57,836 bases of DNA from an uncultured Alphaproteobacteria bacterium (lineage in GTDB: Bacteria > Pseudomonadota > Alphaproteobacteria > Rs-D84). The notes below the pieces were generated by a model. That model had not been told where the DNA came from, did no database searches, and was given only the letters and a program-made list of their open reading frames with translations. Made by a program: the position numbers and the translations under genes. The number at the start of each line of letters is the position of its first letter. Position 1 is the first letter of the stretch. The DNA lies in assembly GCA_904502095.1 (NCBI GenBank), contig CAJGDG010000006.1, forward strand, positions 1 to 57,836. The letters are read 5' to 3'. Shown one piece after another: positions 28,254 through 38,435 of the stretch.

Positions 28254-28269
28254 AGCAATATCCTTTGTT

Positions 28270-29166
28270 TTACATTTTCAACATTTCGGCCGCAACAGTC
28301 CCAGGTTTTGGATTCTTGGCCTGTTGATATGTTGTCTTTTGAAAGAAAGCCCCACTTGTCACTTCCTTAAAAGTTTTTTCATCATATGGTTTGTCATGAT
28401 ATGCCCACCACAGCGCATGCGTTGGATCTTGGTCAACATGTGGCATCTTTGCGAAATACTTCTTTGCCCGTTCATCATTCATAACCATTGTCTTGAACAA
28501 CAACTGATGCATAAAGTAATCGAACGGACCGTTTTCATGAACCCAATAATCCAACATCATCGCACGCCACGCATCCAACAGATATGCACCCTTGCGCGAA
28601 CGAATGAAACAGTTCTGCATATAACTGTATGGGCTGCCCACATTTTGCCCCGCCATATAAACAAAGAAGTCCTCGTTTGCAATCCAGTCTGGAATTGGTT
28701 CGGTCACAAACCCGGTTGAATCCAACCAGAAGCCCCCATGATTATACAGCAATTCTACACGACAAATATCCGCAAAATGCGCATGTGAAATCTTGCCCGC
28801 TTTGCGCTTTTTCATAATAGCATCTGGCAATGTTATATAATCAAAAACTGTCTTTTCATCCAAGACAACTAATTCTTGCTTACAGTTTTTTCTGACACTG
28901 CGGAAACACGCCTGAACCAAAGGCGGAGCTTTATCTTCACCCTGCAACCACAATGTAAAAATCTTGTCATTTTTATCATTATTAACCACTTTGCGTTCTT
29001 TAACCGCCGCCGCTGCTGGCAAATATCGTTCAAAATATTTTGGGATCACACGTTCTATCACAGCGCTACGCACCGCACGACGTTTTTCCCGTGGTCGCCA
29101 AAACCAATTCAAGATATGCCCGTTAACAACGATATCTGTCATTGCGATAAATCTTGCAAAATTCAT
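28270..29166 (-). CDS. Capsular-polysaccharide-synthesis/GT32-type glycosyltransferase
   Basis: 298 residues. The core IFTLWLQGEDKAPPLVQACFRSV and HFADICRVELLYNHGGFWLDST match the DXD-containing sugar-transferase family that includes GT32 and capsule enzymes. AAGGGATG precedes the ATG. First gene of the minus-strand glycan group, beginning just after the recA terminator. Confidence 0.78.
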   Translation of the reverse strand: MNFARFIAMTDIVVNGHILNWFWRPREKRRAVRSAVIERVIPKYFERYLPAAAAVKERKVVNNDKNDKIFTLWLQGEDKAPPLVQACFRSVRKNCKQELVVLDEKTVFDYITLPDAIMKKRKAGKISHAHFADICRVELLYNHGGFWLDSTGFVTEPIPDWIANEDFFVYMAGQNVGSPYSYMQNCFIRSRKGAYLLDAWRAMMLDYWVHENGPFDYFMHQLLFKTMVMNDERAKKYFAKMPHVDQDPTHALWWAYHDKPYDEKTFKEVTSGAFFQKTTYQQAKNPKPGTVAAEMLKM

Positions 29167-29193
29167 TTACATCCCTTTTATTAAAAAACAAAA

Positions 29194-29216
29194 GCCAGCC
29201 AAAAAATTTGGCTGGC
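29194..29216 (-). terminator. Terminator of recA
   Basis: Read on the minus strand: gccagccaaa with ttggctggc, then TTTTGTTTTTT. It lies directly downstream of the recA stop. Confidence 0.85.
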
Positions 29217-29225
29217 AACACAACA

Positions 29226-30299
29226 CTATTCTTCTGCATTATCCAAATCATCATCGATTGGACCGGTTGTCATTTCTTCTGCGATACCGGACGCACGCGC
29301 CATAATTTTATCCAACAACGCCTGTTGCGCTTCTGGGTGATCCTTTAACCATTGACGAGCATTAGCTTCGCCCTGACCCATACGTTCGCTGTTATAAGAA
29401 TAGAAACTGCCAGCCTTTTCAATCAAATCATATTTGACACCCATATCCAAAATTTCGCTAATTCTAGAAATTCCTTCACCGTACATAATTTTAAAGTCAA
29501 CAGTACGGAAAGGTGGCGCGACTTTGTTCTTTACGACTTTGACGCGCGTTTCGTTTCCAATAATATTTTCTTTATCTTTGATTTGACCTGTACGGCGGAT
29601 ATCAAGACGCACAGACGCATAGAACTTTAACGCATTGCCACCAGATGTTGTTTCAGGATTACCAAACATAACACCGATTTTCATACGAATTTGGTTAATA
29701 AAGATAAGCAATGTATTACTGCGCGATACAGACCCGGCCAATTTTTTCAAACTCTGGCTCATCAAACGGGCTGTTGTACCAACAAAAGAATCGCCAATGT
29801 TTCCCTCTAATTCTGCTTTTGGCACCAGGGCTGCCACACTATCGATGACAACAACATCAACCGCACCAGATTTAATCAGCGTATCCGCAATTTCCAATGC
29901 CTGTTCCCCTGAATCAGGCTGGGAAATAATCAAATTAGAAACATCAACGCCCAATTTTTTTGCATAGCTTGGATCCAACGCATTTTCTGCATCAATATAC
30001 GCACAAGTTCCACCTTTTTTTTGCGATTCTGCAACCGCATGCAACGCCAATGTTGTTTTACCAGAGCTTTCTGGCCCATAAATTTCAACAATTCTGCCCT
30101 TTGGATATCCACCAATACCCAACGCGATATCCAACCCCAAAGAACCACTGGAAATAGCCTCAATATTTTGCTGAGAACCATCGCCCATTTTCATAATAGC
30201 TTCTTTACCGAATTGTTTTTGAATTTGTGCCAATGCAGATTCCAACGCAGGATTTTTTACCGCCCCACTTGTATCTTTACTAACTTCTTTCTTTGCCAT
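29226..30299 (-). CDS. recA: Recombinase RecA
   Basis: Strand-exchange ATPase for homologous recombination. Walker [31 protein letters not shown], the L2 region [20 protein letters not shown] and an acidic C-terminal tail. 357 residues. AAGGGGAAA precedes the ATG. I see no clear LexA-type operator in the short upstream region. Confidence 0.98.
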   Translation of the reverse strand: MAKKEVSKDTSGAVKNPALESALAQIQKQFGKEAIMKMGDGSQQNIEAISSGSLGLDIALGIGGYPKGRIVEIYGPESSGKTTLALHAVAESQKKGGTCAYIDAENALDPSYAKKLGVDVSNLIISQPDSGEQALEIADTLIKSGAVDVVVIDSVAALVPKAELEGNIGDSFVGTTARLMSQSLKKLAGSVSRSNTLLIFINQIRMKIGVMFGNPETTSGGNALKFYASVRLDIRRTGQIKDKENIIGNETRVKVVKNKVAPPFRTVDFKIMYGEGISRISEILDMGVKYDLIEKAGSFYSYNSERMGQGEANARQWLKDHPEAQQALLDKIMARASGIAEEMTTGPIDDDLDNAEE

Positions 30300-30362
30300 A
30301 CTTTTCCCCTTTATTTTTCAAACAAAATCATACAAAGAAAGCAGGCAAAAAGCAATAAAAAC

Positions 30363-31550
30363 TTATCTGCGTCCTGCAACCAAAACCAGCACAGAAAACG
30401 CACCAACAAATGCCGCCACAGTCCAAACAGCGGCGGTCGTACCACACAATGCAATCATCGCCGCGCCCAATGTTGGAACGATAATATTCGGCAAATTCGA
30501 ACTGGTACGAAACACCCCGTAAAAGCGCGATTGTTGTGACAACGGCATATTATCAAAGAACAACAAATCATGGACAGACTCCATCAACGCGCCCGACACC
30601 TGCCACGCAACAAATATAACCAACAAAGGCCAACCTGTTGTAAATGTTGCCATTGCTGCCAACAATGCAAATGAACCCAACCCCATCAGCAACCAAGGCG
30701 TTTTTCCATAGCGCTTTACCGCACGCCCCATAAATTCAGTCAACACCAAATAAGGAATAATTCCCAATGTCAAAACCCACCCAAGTGCGTCTTTTGAAAA
30801 ACCATTTTCTATTACTAAAATAGGCACATACAAAACACGCAACGCACGCAACGCATAATAACCGAAGTTGACAATATATGCGCGCATCATCCCCGGCATA
30901 CGAAAGAAAACCGCTGCATTTTTGAACAGAGCCCTTAATGTCTTTCTCGGATTAACAGGTTTTAATTCTTTATCCTGTTGCACAATACCAAACAATTTAA
31001 AGAAGCCCCAACCTAACAAATAAATAACAGCAGACCCAAAAAACGCTGCCCGGTTTCCAAAATAATTCGCAATAATAACCGCAACAGTTGGCGCAAACAG
31101 CGCACCAACATTTGCCCACAAATGATACCTGGAATTCAAACGAGCCATACCAATATTTTTTGAAAAATCCGACATAAACAACGGAATTAAAACTGTTATC
31201 AGCGTCGTCGCCAACCCTGTTGTATAATCCAAAATAATAAATGTTCGTGGCAGAATAGAAAAACTCATCATCGTATAACAAATCGCCACCATCAGCATTG
31301 CGAAATAAAAAACACGCGCCTTGGAAAACATACACAAAATTTCATTAACAAACAACCCTACACAAAAACAAAACGCAGCGTATATAGTCGCATAAATACC
31401 AACAACTGCACTGCTGCGAAAAATTTCCAGTATAACTAATGAATAAACCGCATTATAAATACCATCAGCAAACCCAGTAAACAACCCCAGTTTTGCAAAT
31501 GAAAACCCACTGACTTTATCTTTAACAAAAATATACTTCTCTCTTCCCAT
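30363..31550 (-). CDS. Major facilitator superfamily transporter
   Basis: 395 residues with about twelve hydrophobic segments in two halves and a short central cytosolic loop (KELKPVNPRKTLRALFKNAA). The layout is MFS-like. The substrate is not evident; the RFYGVFRTSSNLPN segment near the C-terminus is a typical MFS loop. It stands between recA and the repeat array behind yebC, with its start about 30 bases from the array. Confidence 0.75.
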   Translation of the reverse strand: MGREKYIFVKDKVSGFSFAKLGLFTGFADGIYNAVYSLVILEIFRSSAVVGIYATIYAAFCFCVGLFVNEILCMFSKARVFYFAMLMVAICYTMMSFSILPRTFIILDYTTGLATTLITVLIPLFMSDFSKNIGMARLNSRYHLWANVGALFAPTVAVIIANYFGNRAAFFGSAVIYLLGWGFFKLFGIVQQDKELKPVNPRKTLRALFKNAAVFFRMPGMMRAYIVNFGYYALRALRVLYVPILVIENGFSKDALGWVLTLGIIPYLVLTEFMGRAVKRYGKTPWLLMGLGSFALLAAMATFTTGWPLLVIFVAWQVSGALMESVHDLLFFDNMPLSQQSRFYGVFRTSSNLPNIIVPTLGAAMIALCGTTAAVWTVAAFVGAFSVLVLVAGRR

Positions 31551-31582
31551 GGTTGATATATTATATCATAAAAAAAAACTTA

Positions 31583-31902
31583 GCGTAAGTGATTAGCAAA
31601 TAAATTAAATATAATGATATAGATGTAAGTAGTGCCGGCAATGTAGTGTACAAACACTACATAAATGCCGGCACCGCAGTTCGTGATTAGTGTAAAATAA
31701 ATTAGAATGACTTAGATAAAAGCAAATCGGGAATCGTAGTGTACAAACGCTACATGAGATTCCCGAACAAAAAACATTGTTCGTGATTAGCGGAAAATAA
31801 ATTAGAATAATTTAGATAAAAACAAAAACGATGGCGTAGTGTACATAACGCTACATGAGCCATCGTTTTTGTTTTTAGATATGTTATTATAATTTATTTT
31901 TA
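31583..31902 (-). repeat. Palindromic element array 3 (three units), at the 3' end of yebC
   Basis: Units 31583-31678, 31679-31778 and 31779-31902. Unit 1 has paired arms gtgccggca/tgccggcac and core changes that keep pairing (gtagtg/cactac). Unit 2 has paired arms tcgggaatc/gattcccga. Unit 3, next to yebC, pairs along its whole length (aaaacgatggc/gccatcgtttt plus AT-rich ends) and matches the ftsK-proximal unit. Compensating arm and core changes show that the hairpin, not the sequence, is kept. Nothing else is in this 350-base gap. Confidence 0.92.
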
Positions 31903-32616
31903 TGCAGCGGCTGTGAATACCTTCTGCACATCATCATTTGCATCCAATGCATCAACCAATTTTTCCAACTTGGCATAAGTTTCGTCGTCCAAGTCCATTG
32001 GCATATTTGGCAACCATGTCAATTCTGCCTGTTCTGGTTCGCCCAAAATATCAGACAAATATTTTTGCGCAGTCACAAAATCTTCTGGTTTTGTTGTAAT
32101 AATAAAACCCTCATCAGATGCTTCCAGATTGTCGGCGTTTGCCTCCATAATAATTTCCATCATCTCATCTTCGGTTTTACCGATAGATGCGGGATACATA
32201 ATTTGGCCAGCGCGTGTAAACATAAACACAACAGACCCCTCTTCCCCCATATTTCCACCGTTTTTACCAAAGATATTACGAATTTCTGGCACAGTACGAC
32301 GAGGATTATCAGTCAACGCTTCTACGATAACAGGAACCGCGCCAGGACCATAGCCTTCATATCTTACTGCTTCATAGTTTTCTGTATTTGATCCAGACGC
32401 CTTTTCAATTGCGCGTTTAATATTGTCATTTGGCATCGAACTCTTGCGAGCTGTCAAAATAGCCAAACGAAGTCTTGGGTTATTATCTGGATTTTTATCG
32501 CCCAGTTTTGCCGCCATAGTAATTTCGCGTGCCAACTTTGTAAACAAACCACTACGCGCCGCGTCAGCCGCACCCTTTTTGTGTTGAATATTATGCCATT
32601 TACTGTGTCCACTCAT
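31900..32616 (-). CDS. yebC: YebC/PmpR family transcriptional regulator or translation factor
   Basis: 238 residues beginning MSGHSKWHNIQHKKGAADAARSGLFTKLAREI, the invariant family N-terminus, with the later YEGYGPGGVP-like YEGYGPGAVPVIVEALTDN and GEEGSVVFMF. YebC proteins have been described as DNA-binding regulators, and some members help ribosomes at proline runs; which applies here is open. AAAAGGT before the ATG. Its stop codon is at the edge of a palindromic repeat. In many bacteria yebC neighbours ruvA/ruvC; here ruvA is divergent next door. Confidence 0.95.
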   Translation of the reverse strand: MSGHSKWHNIQHKKGAADAARSGLFTKLAREITMAAKLGDKNPDNNPRLRLAILTARKSSMPNDNIKRAIEKASGSNTENYEAVRYEGYGPGAVPVIVEALTDNPRRTVPEIRNIFGKNGGNMGEEGSVVFMFTRAGQIMYPASIGKTEDEMMEIIMEANADNLEASDEGFIITTKPEDFVTAQKYLSDILGEPEQAELTWLPNMPMDLDDETYAKLEKLVDALDANDDVQKVFTAAA

Positions 32617-32666
32617 ATTTGACCTTTTTATTTAATTAGATTAAAATTACCCCAAAAGGATAACAA

Positions 32667-33257
32667 ATGATTGGAAAATTGCAAGGCATTGTTGACTATA
32701 TCGGCGATGGTTTTATTATTTTATTGACACATGGCGTCGGGTACAAGGTTTTTACCCCGGAATACCTGACACATAAATCTACGGTTGAACTGTGGATTGA
32801 AACCGTCGTCCGCGAAGACTCGATTCGTTTATTTGGTTTTTCCAGTCTGCAATCACAAAATCTGTTTAATATGCTGACTGCAGTATCTGGTGTTGGACCA
32901 AAAGTTGCAATGGCAATTATGGGCACAATAAATTCGGATACATTAATGTCTGCAATTGCAACAGGCGATGCAAAAACAATCGCAACCGCCCCAGGGGTCG
33001 GAAAAAAGATGGCAGAAAAAATTATCGTTGAACTGAAAAACAAGATTGGCGGGGTATCTGCAACATTATTCGCACCTGACCCGGGTACTGGCAGCACATC
33101 ATCTGCCCTGCCCGATTTACTGATGGCATTGGAATCATTGGGATATCGCAGACTTGACATAATCGAAATGGCACAAAAACTGGTAAACCAAAATCCAACA
33201 GCCGATGTATCAACACTGGTTCCAATGGCATTAAAAGAAATCAGCAAAGGCAAATAA
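32667..33257 (+). CDS. ruvA: Holliday junction branch migration protein RuvA
   Basis: Tetrameric junction-binding subunit of RuvAB. 196 residues: the N-terminal OB fold (MIGKLQGIVDYIGDGFIIL, then GVGYKVF), two helix-hairpin-helix motifs (TAVSGVGPKVAMAIM and TAPGVGKKMAEKIIVELKNK), a flexible Ser/Gly linker and the C-terminal RuvB-binding domain. AAAAGGAT upstream. One base separates it from mnmE. Confidence 0.96.
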   Translation: MIGKLQGIVDYIGDGFIILLTHGVGYKVFTPEYLTHKSTVELWIETVVREDSIRLFGFSSLQSQNLFNMLTAVSGVGPKVAMAIMGTINSDTLMSAIATGDAKTIATAPGVGKKMAEKIIVELKNKIGGVSATLFAPDPGTGSTSSALPDLLMALESLGYRRLDIIEMAQKLVNQNPTADVSTLVPMALKEISKGK

Positions 33258-33258
33258 C

Positions 33259-34557
33259 ATGAATAACGACACAATCTTTGCATTATCAAGTGGACATGGT
33301 AAATCCGGCGTTTCTGTCATTCGCATTTCTGGCGAAAAACTGGGCAATATATTTGCACAATTTATTAGCAAAGAAAACGCAGCACCGCGCCACGCATACT
33401 TTACAAACCTGCGCGATGAAAACAGCGATTTAATTGACCAATGTCTGGCAATTTACTTCCCTGCACCAAATTCTTTTACGGGCGAAGATGTTATTGAACT
33501 GCATACACATGGTGCACCTGCGGTTATTAATAAAGTCTTTGAATTTTTATCTACATTGAATATGCGTATGGCAACACCTGGGGAATTTTCCCGCCGCGCA
33601 TTTTATAACAACAAAATGGATTTGGCGGATGTTGATGGACTGGCTGCACTGCTTGATGCACAAACAGATATGCAACGCAAATCTGCATTGCGTTCCATGA
33701 TGGGTACAGACAGCGAAATATACAACACTTGGCGCAAAAAAATGATTGAAGTTTCCGCCTATGCGGCAGCAATACTGGATTACAGTCCAGATGACCTGCC
33801 ACAAAACATTGCAGAAACAGTTCACAAAACAGCCGAACAATTATACACCGAAATCGACACAGCACTAAAAAACTATAAAACGGCACGCGGAATTCGCGGT
33901 GGAATAAATGTTGTTTTGGCTGGTGAAACAAATGTTGGCAAATCATCAATCTTTAATTACATCGCTGGCTCAAACCGTGCAATCGTATCAGATATTGCCG
34001 GAACAACACGCGATGTCGTATCTATCAATCTGGACATTGACGGATTTATGATAAACCTGTCTGACACAGCAGGAATTCGCGAAACAAATGACACAATCGA
34101 AAGCATTGGCATTGAACGCACAAAATCTGAAATCGAAAATGCTGACATTATAATTCGCGTCTTTACGCCAAATTCTGTGGAATACACTGGCACAGCGAAC
34201 AATGAAATTATTGTTGTAAACAAGTCAGATTCTGCCACAAAACAAACAGATAAAAACATAATTCAAACATCTGTAAAAACAGGTTTTGGTATGAATGATT
34301 TTATGAATGCGTTGCGCAAAAAAATACACGATTTGTTTGACAATTCAGAATCTATTTTATCGGTAAACGCACGCACCAAAGAATTATTAGAATCTGCACA
34401 CACAGAATTAGCAAACGCGACACAGGCCGGTGAAAACTATGACATATTTGCCGAACACACCAGACGCGCCAGTGACGCAATTGGCAAAATACTGGGCACA
34501 ATCACAGCAGCCGAAGTTATGGACGCAACATTTGGCCAACTGTGCTTGGGAAAATAA
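33259..34557 (+). CDS. mnmE: tRNA modification GTPase MnmE
   Basis: With MnmG it builds the cmnm5 group on U34 of several tRNAs. The N-terminal folate-binding domain (TIFALSSGHGKSGVSVIRISG, FTGEDVIELHTHG) is followed by a helical domain into which the G domain is inserted: GETNVGKSS, GTTRD, DTAG, NKSD. It ends in CLGK, a variant of the conserved C-(I/L)-GK motif that holds the functional Cys. 432 residues, slightly short. Probably cotranscribed with ruvA. Confidence 0.96.
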   Translation: MNNDTIFALSSGHGKSGVSVIRISGEKLGNIFAQFISKENAAPRHAYFTNLRDENSDLIDQCLAIYFPAPNSFTGEDVIELHTHGAPAVINKVFEFLSTLNMRMATPGEFSRRAFYNNKMDLADVDGLAALLDAQTDMQRKSALRSMMGTDSEIYNTWRKKMIEVSAYAAAILDYSPDDLPQNIAETVHKTAEQLYTEIDTALKNYKTARGIRGGINVVLAGETNVGKSSIFNYIAGSNRAIVSDIAGTTRDVVSINLDIDGFMINLSDTAGIRETNDTIESIGIERTKSEIENADIIIRVFTPNSVEYTGTANNEIIVVNKSDSATKQTDKNIIQTSVKTGFGMNDFMNALRKKIHDLFDNSESILSVNARTKELLESAHTELANATQAGENYDIFAEHTRRASDAIGKILGTITAAEVMDATFGQLCLGK

Positions 34558-34563
34558 AATTAC

Positions 34564-37065
34564 TTATTTTCGCACCAAATCATCAAATTGCTGATATTTT
34601 TGGTCATTGGTTTCACGATATTCATATGGCGCATTGCCCGCGGAATATATATTAAACAGTTCAGTCGTTTTCAACACAGCCGAATTCATCATTATTTCGG
34701 TTGCGTCCGCATCATATTCGATTATATGCGCATCATTATTTTTTAATTGCAAAAACTTCATTATCGGCGCATCTGACAATCCAGAAGTTTTTATTTTAAA
34801 GCCACCATTTTTCAGCATCAATGCCTCTAACGGCAACTGCGGCATATTGCCCTGTTCCAATTGACTTTTATTTGGCGCTGCCCCTGTTTTAATATCCAAT
34901 ACGCCACCATCCCAAACCAAATCGGCACGCGCACGAACTGTACGCCCTGCTATTTTTACAGCACCATCTATCTCATGAAACGCATTTTGAATTTTTGTCA
35001 TTTCTTCTGCGATAACGGGCGCAATTTCAACAAATCTTTTATGCCAAAAATGGAACAGCATATTGCCCTGCCCTAATTTTTCCAATGCCGCCGCGTCCAT
35101 CATTGCAACTAAATTGGCCGGATTATAGTCCTTGGCTTTTTCAATAACATCGTGCACCAAATTACCAAAAGTTCGCGCATCTGGCCCCACCCAATAGTCG
35201 TCCAGTTTTTTAAGTTTCAAAATATGCTTAACATAAAACGCATATGGATTATGTATTAGATATTCTAATTCTGTCACATACACATCTGACCAATCCGCAG
35301 GCGGCGTTGGTGCAGAATCATCAATCGGTCTGTACGGCTGTTTTTCTGCATTTGCGATATCACCCAATATTTTTTCACCCTGCATTAAATCCACTTTTGC
35401 GCGGCGCGCAATTACACGTGATATAAATCTGGACTCTGCCGTTTGTACGCCACCAGAAATTGCAGACCGTGTCCAATAAACATCTGCCCCACACGACAAA
35501 TTCATAAAATCCAAAGACTGCAAAGCCACCTTTCTGTCCGCAGACGGCAACCCGATTTTATCAGCAACAGATACGGGCAACCATGCGTTTTCATACCCAC
35601 GCGACGGAAACATTCCATCATTTAAACCAGTTAAAATCACAACATCTGCGGTCTGCATACGCGATTCAATTGTCCCCAACACAACAATCTTGGCATCATC
35701 CTTCATTGGCGCACGAACAGATACGCCCGCCAACGCATCTGCCACAAAAGCACGCACATCCTGCAAAGTCAACGCAACGCCAGCACGCATAAGTTCATCT
35801 GATAAATCTTTTATTGCACCCCAAATCAAAACACTTTCATCATCATCCGCGACAAATTTAGGCGCAAAATCCACCAAATTTTCATCAACAATTTTTGCAA
35901 TCGTATCAAATAAATTGTTATTACATTGATTACATATTTTATCAAACGCTCCAGAGCCGGATTCAACCCACGCATCCAACATATTTAATAACGCGCGCCC
36001 TGTACGCGTCATAGCACCTGACACAGCAGATGAAAAATCCGCATCAATACCCAGTGCCCCAAACGCATTTGCAATTCTTTGATTTCCCGCCGCGTCTGGT
36101 GTAATAATCAAGACAGACTTGTTTTCGTCCGCACTTTTCTGCGCAATCTTTGCAACAACCGCGGCTTCTACTGCTTCGGTTGGACAATTAATCAAATGAC
36201 AATGCGACAAATCATATTCTGTATTTGGCGTTTCACAATCATTACCAAATGCAACATTCATAAAATCAATTACAGATACGCCAACATCAATTGGCAACAC
36301 ATCAGCCACAGACAGCCCCAAACTGACCAGGAATTTATATTCCGAATTATAGGGGTTTGTATTCAACACAAAATCCTGAACCCGCCCCGAAATTTTACCA
36401 GACAAAATTATTCGCCCATTTGGCATTTCAGCAACAGCCCGCATCAAATCCGCTGTCGCAGGCACACTGGCGGTCGAGCCACACACAACCACAAATTTAT
36501 ATTTTTTTAATTCACCAATCCAGGCACGAATATCATGATTGCGCACAGCAGCACCGGTCAATCTGCCACCTGCATACATATTCATAAATTGTGATAAAAT
36601 ATTTAAAATCTTTGCCTTGTTTTGAAAATGCGCGGCATATTTTTCATCAACCAAATCATCCCATTGAACAGACGCAGCATCGACCCCTTCGTTTTCTAAA
36701 TAATCCTGCATACGAATTAAATCATGCGCAATTGGCAGCGCCACCGACAAAGACCCAACATTCGCATCTGCCGCCAACAATTTAGACAACACAACCACGC
36801 GTTCTGTCTTGGAAATTTCACCAACATCATCTGCATCATCTGTATCGACATCTGCACCTTCGCCTAACGCAACCAGCGTTGGCAAAACTGCAACCCCACC
36901 AGATTTTTCAGCAATCATTTTTTCCACAGTTCGAACAGCGCGTCTGCTGGGCAAAAAAATCAACATATCTGCAACATCAACACCTGCACTGCACATCAGT
37001 TGCCACAATGCATCAGATATTTTCGCAGGATTTGTAGCGTAAAAGATATTTTTATTTGATGCCAA
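34564..37065 (-). CDS. addB: Double-strand break repair protein AddB (alphaproteobacterial type)
   Basis: Partner of AddA in the helicase-nuclease that processes DNA ends for RecA. 833 residues, shorter than many AddB proteins. It begins NIFYATNPAKISDALW and LIFLPSRRAVRTVEKMI, the AddB inactive-helicase layout, has GLNDGMFPSRG in the middle, and a C-terminal PD-(D/E)xK nuclease with the D-I-K-T-G core (DLVWDGGVLDIKTGAAPNKSQLEQ). The start is a TTG with AAAGGC upstream, overlapping engB by 14 bases. No addA is present in the window. Confidence 0.82.
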   Translation of the reverse strand: MASNKNIFYATNPAKISDALWQLMCSAGVDVADMLIFLPSRRAVRTVEKMIAEKSGGVAVLPTLVALGEGADVDTDDADDVGEISKTERVVVLSKLLAADANVGSLSVALPIAHDLIRMQDYLENEGVDAASVQWDDLVDEKYAAHFQNKAKILNILSQFMNMYAGGRLTGAAVRNHDIRAWIGELKKYKFVVVCGSTASVPATADLMRAVAEMPNGRIILSGKISGRVQDFVLNTNPYNSEYKFLVSLGLSVADVLPIDVGVSVIDFMNVAFGNDCETPNTEYDLSHCHLINCPTEAVEAAVVAKIAQKSADENKSVLIITPDAAGNQRIANAFGALGIDADFSSAVSGAMTRTGRALLNMLDAWVESGSGAFDKICNQCNNNLFDTIAKIVDENLVDFAPKFVADDDESVLIWGAIKDLSDELMRAGVALTLQDVRAFVADALAGVSVRAPMKDDAKIVVLGTIESRMQTADVVILTGLNDGMFPSRGYENAWLPVSVADKIGLPSADRKVALQSLDFMNLSCGADVYWTRSAISGGVQTAESRFISRVIARRAKVDLMQGEKILGDIANAEKQPYRPIDDSAPTPPADWSDVYVTELEYLIHNPYAFYVKHILKLKKLDDYWVGPDARTFGNLVHDVIEKAKDYNPANLVAMMDAAALEKLGQGNMLFHFWHKRFVEIAPVIAEEMTKIQNAFHEIDGAVKIAGRTVRARADLVWDGGVLDIKTGAAPNKSQLEQGNMPQLPLEALMLKNGGFKIKTSGLSDAPIMKFLQLKNNDAHIIEYDADATEIMMNSAVLKTTELFNIYSAGNAPYEYRETNDQKYQQFDDLVRK

Positions 37066-37606
37066 GTGTTGCCTTTATTTGTTCCAACCCTGTTTTCTTT
37101 TCAGCCGATGTTTCCAATATTTCAGGAATCATTGCCCCATGGTCAGTATGCTTAATCTGAACCTGTGTTTTTTCACGAATTTTTTTATCTTTTTTAGTAT
37201 AAACAATTTGATAAGGAATTGCATTTGCATCACAAAAATCCATCAAATCCAAATCAGAATCACGCGCACCGATACGCGAATCAATCAATATAAACAAGCG
37301 CTTTAATTGACGACGTGTTAACAAATATTCTTCCAATCTTTGCAACCATCGCATTGCATCAACCTTGGACACTTTTGCATAACCATACCCCGGCAAGTCT
37401 GCAATCATTACCCTGTCGTCTAAATTAAATAAATTTAAACTTTGTGTGCGCCCAGGGGTATTAGATGTACGCGCCACCACCGACCCAACAACGGCATTTA
37501 TAAGCGAAGACTTACCCACATTACTGCGCCCAATAAAAGCATATTCTGAAAAGTGGGAATTTGGCAAAGACTTAACCGTTTCAAAACTGCCTACAAATTT
37601 AATCAT
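37052..37606 (-). CDS. engB: Ribosome biogenesis GTPase EngB/YsxC
   Basis: GTPase needed for maturation of the large ribosomal subunit. 184 residues with G1 GRSNVGKSS, G2-region TSNTPGRTQSLN, G3 DLPGYGYAKV and G4 TKKDK. GGGGGC before the ATG. It overlaps addB downstream and rsmI upstream by 8-14 bases, forming a tight three-gene set. Confidence 0.95.
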   Translation of the reverse strand: MIKFVGSFETVKSLPNSHFSEYAFIGRSNVGKSSLINAVVGSVVARTSNTPGRTQSLNLFNLDDRVMIADLPGYGYAKVSKVDAMRWLQRLEEYLLTRRQLKRLFILIDSRIGARDSDLDLMDFCDANAIPYQIVYTKKDKKIREKTQVQIKHTDHGAMIPEILETSAEKKTGLEQIKATLGIK

Positions 37607-38399
37607 TATCTGCCCCCTGCTCTAACAATCTTTTATATGCTTCTTTTTTTGAAATACCGCTGCGCATTGCTAATTCTGCCGCCGCACTTTTCATAGAAGT
37701 CGCAGCGATATCATTTACAATTTCGCTGATTTCACTGTCAGTCATTTTTATTTCAGGCCGTGGCCCAACAACAATAACAATTTCCCCACGCGGAGGTGTA
37801 ATACCCATCAACTCGGACGGATAACCGATAATTGTTTCTTCGTGAATTTTTGTAATCTCACGCACAATCGCAATCTTTCGTTCTGGCATAACACGCGCCA
37901 ATGCCGCAACAGTATTCATAACACGATTAGGGCTTTCATAATAAATTATCGTATGCGGTATTTTGTTATCTTCGCGCAGTTTTTTTTCATCAAAAAAGCC
38001 GCAAAAAGTAAACCTGTCTGTTGGAAATCCAGATAACACCAACGCGCTTATCGCCGCCACAGGTCCAGGCACAACAAACACATCAACCCCTGCTGCACGT
38101 GCTGCACGCACCAATCTGAACCCAGGGTCCGACACCCCCGGCATACCTGCATCACTGACCGCAGCAATTGCCATACCATTTTGTATTTTTTCAATTAATT
38201 CTGGCACAACATCGCGTTCATTATGTTCATGACAAGATACACGCTTGGTTTTAATATCAAAATGAGATGCCAATTTACCAAACACACGCGTATCTTCTGC
38301 CGCAATCAAATCAACAGATTGCAAAATCTGAACCGCACGCGGCGACATATCAGACAAATTTCCAATTGGCGTACCAACAATATAAAGCCCTGATTGCAT
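37599..38399 (-). CDS. rsmI: 16S rRNA 2'-O-methyltransferase RsmI
   Basis: Methylates the ribose of C1402 in 16S rRNA. 266 residues with the tetrapyrrole-methylase-like fold: LYIVGTPIGNLSDMSPRAVQIL, AAEDTRV, SDAGMPGVSDPG and GFFDEKK. AAAGGATT supports the start. First gene of rsmI-engB-addB, divergent from the LppC-like gene; that divergence is a common arrangement in proteobacteria. Confidence 0.95.
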   Translation of the reverse strand: MQSGLYIVGTPIGNLSDMSPRAVQILQSVDLIAAEDTRVFGKLASHFDIKTKRVSCHEHNERDVVPELIEKIQNGMAIAAVSDAGMPGVSDPGFRLVRAARAAGVDVFVVPGPVAAISALVLSGFPTDRFTFCGFFDEKKLREDNKIPHTIIYYESPNRVMNTVAALARVMPERKIAIVREITKIHEETIIGYPSELMGITPPRGEIVIVVGPRPEIKMTDSEISEIVNDIAATSMKSAAAELAMRSGISKKEAYKRLLEQGADND

Positions 38400-38422
38400 T
38401 TAGAATCCTTTTATAGTAAAAT
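38394..38422 (+). promoter_or_regulatory. Promoter for the LppC-like gene
   Basis: TTGCAT (38394-38399), 17-base spacer, TAAAAT (38417-38422). Predicted start near 38429-38432, leaving only 4-7 bases before the ATG at 38436. No ribosome site is visible. The -35 overlaps the 5' end of rsmI. Confidence 0.45.
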
Positions 38423-38435
38423 AATACAAAAATAA

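Noticed and set aside
31583..31902. The arrays as CRISPR
   Set aside because: A 100-base period and variable segments looked suggestive, but the variable segments are the two paired arms of a hairpin, not spacers, and no cas gene is present.
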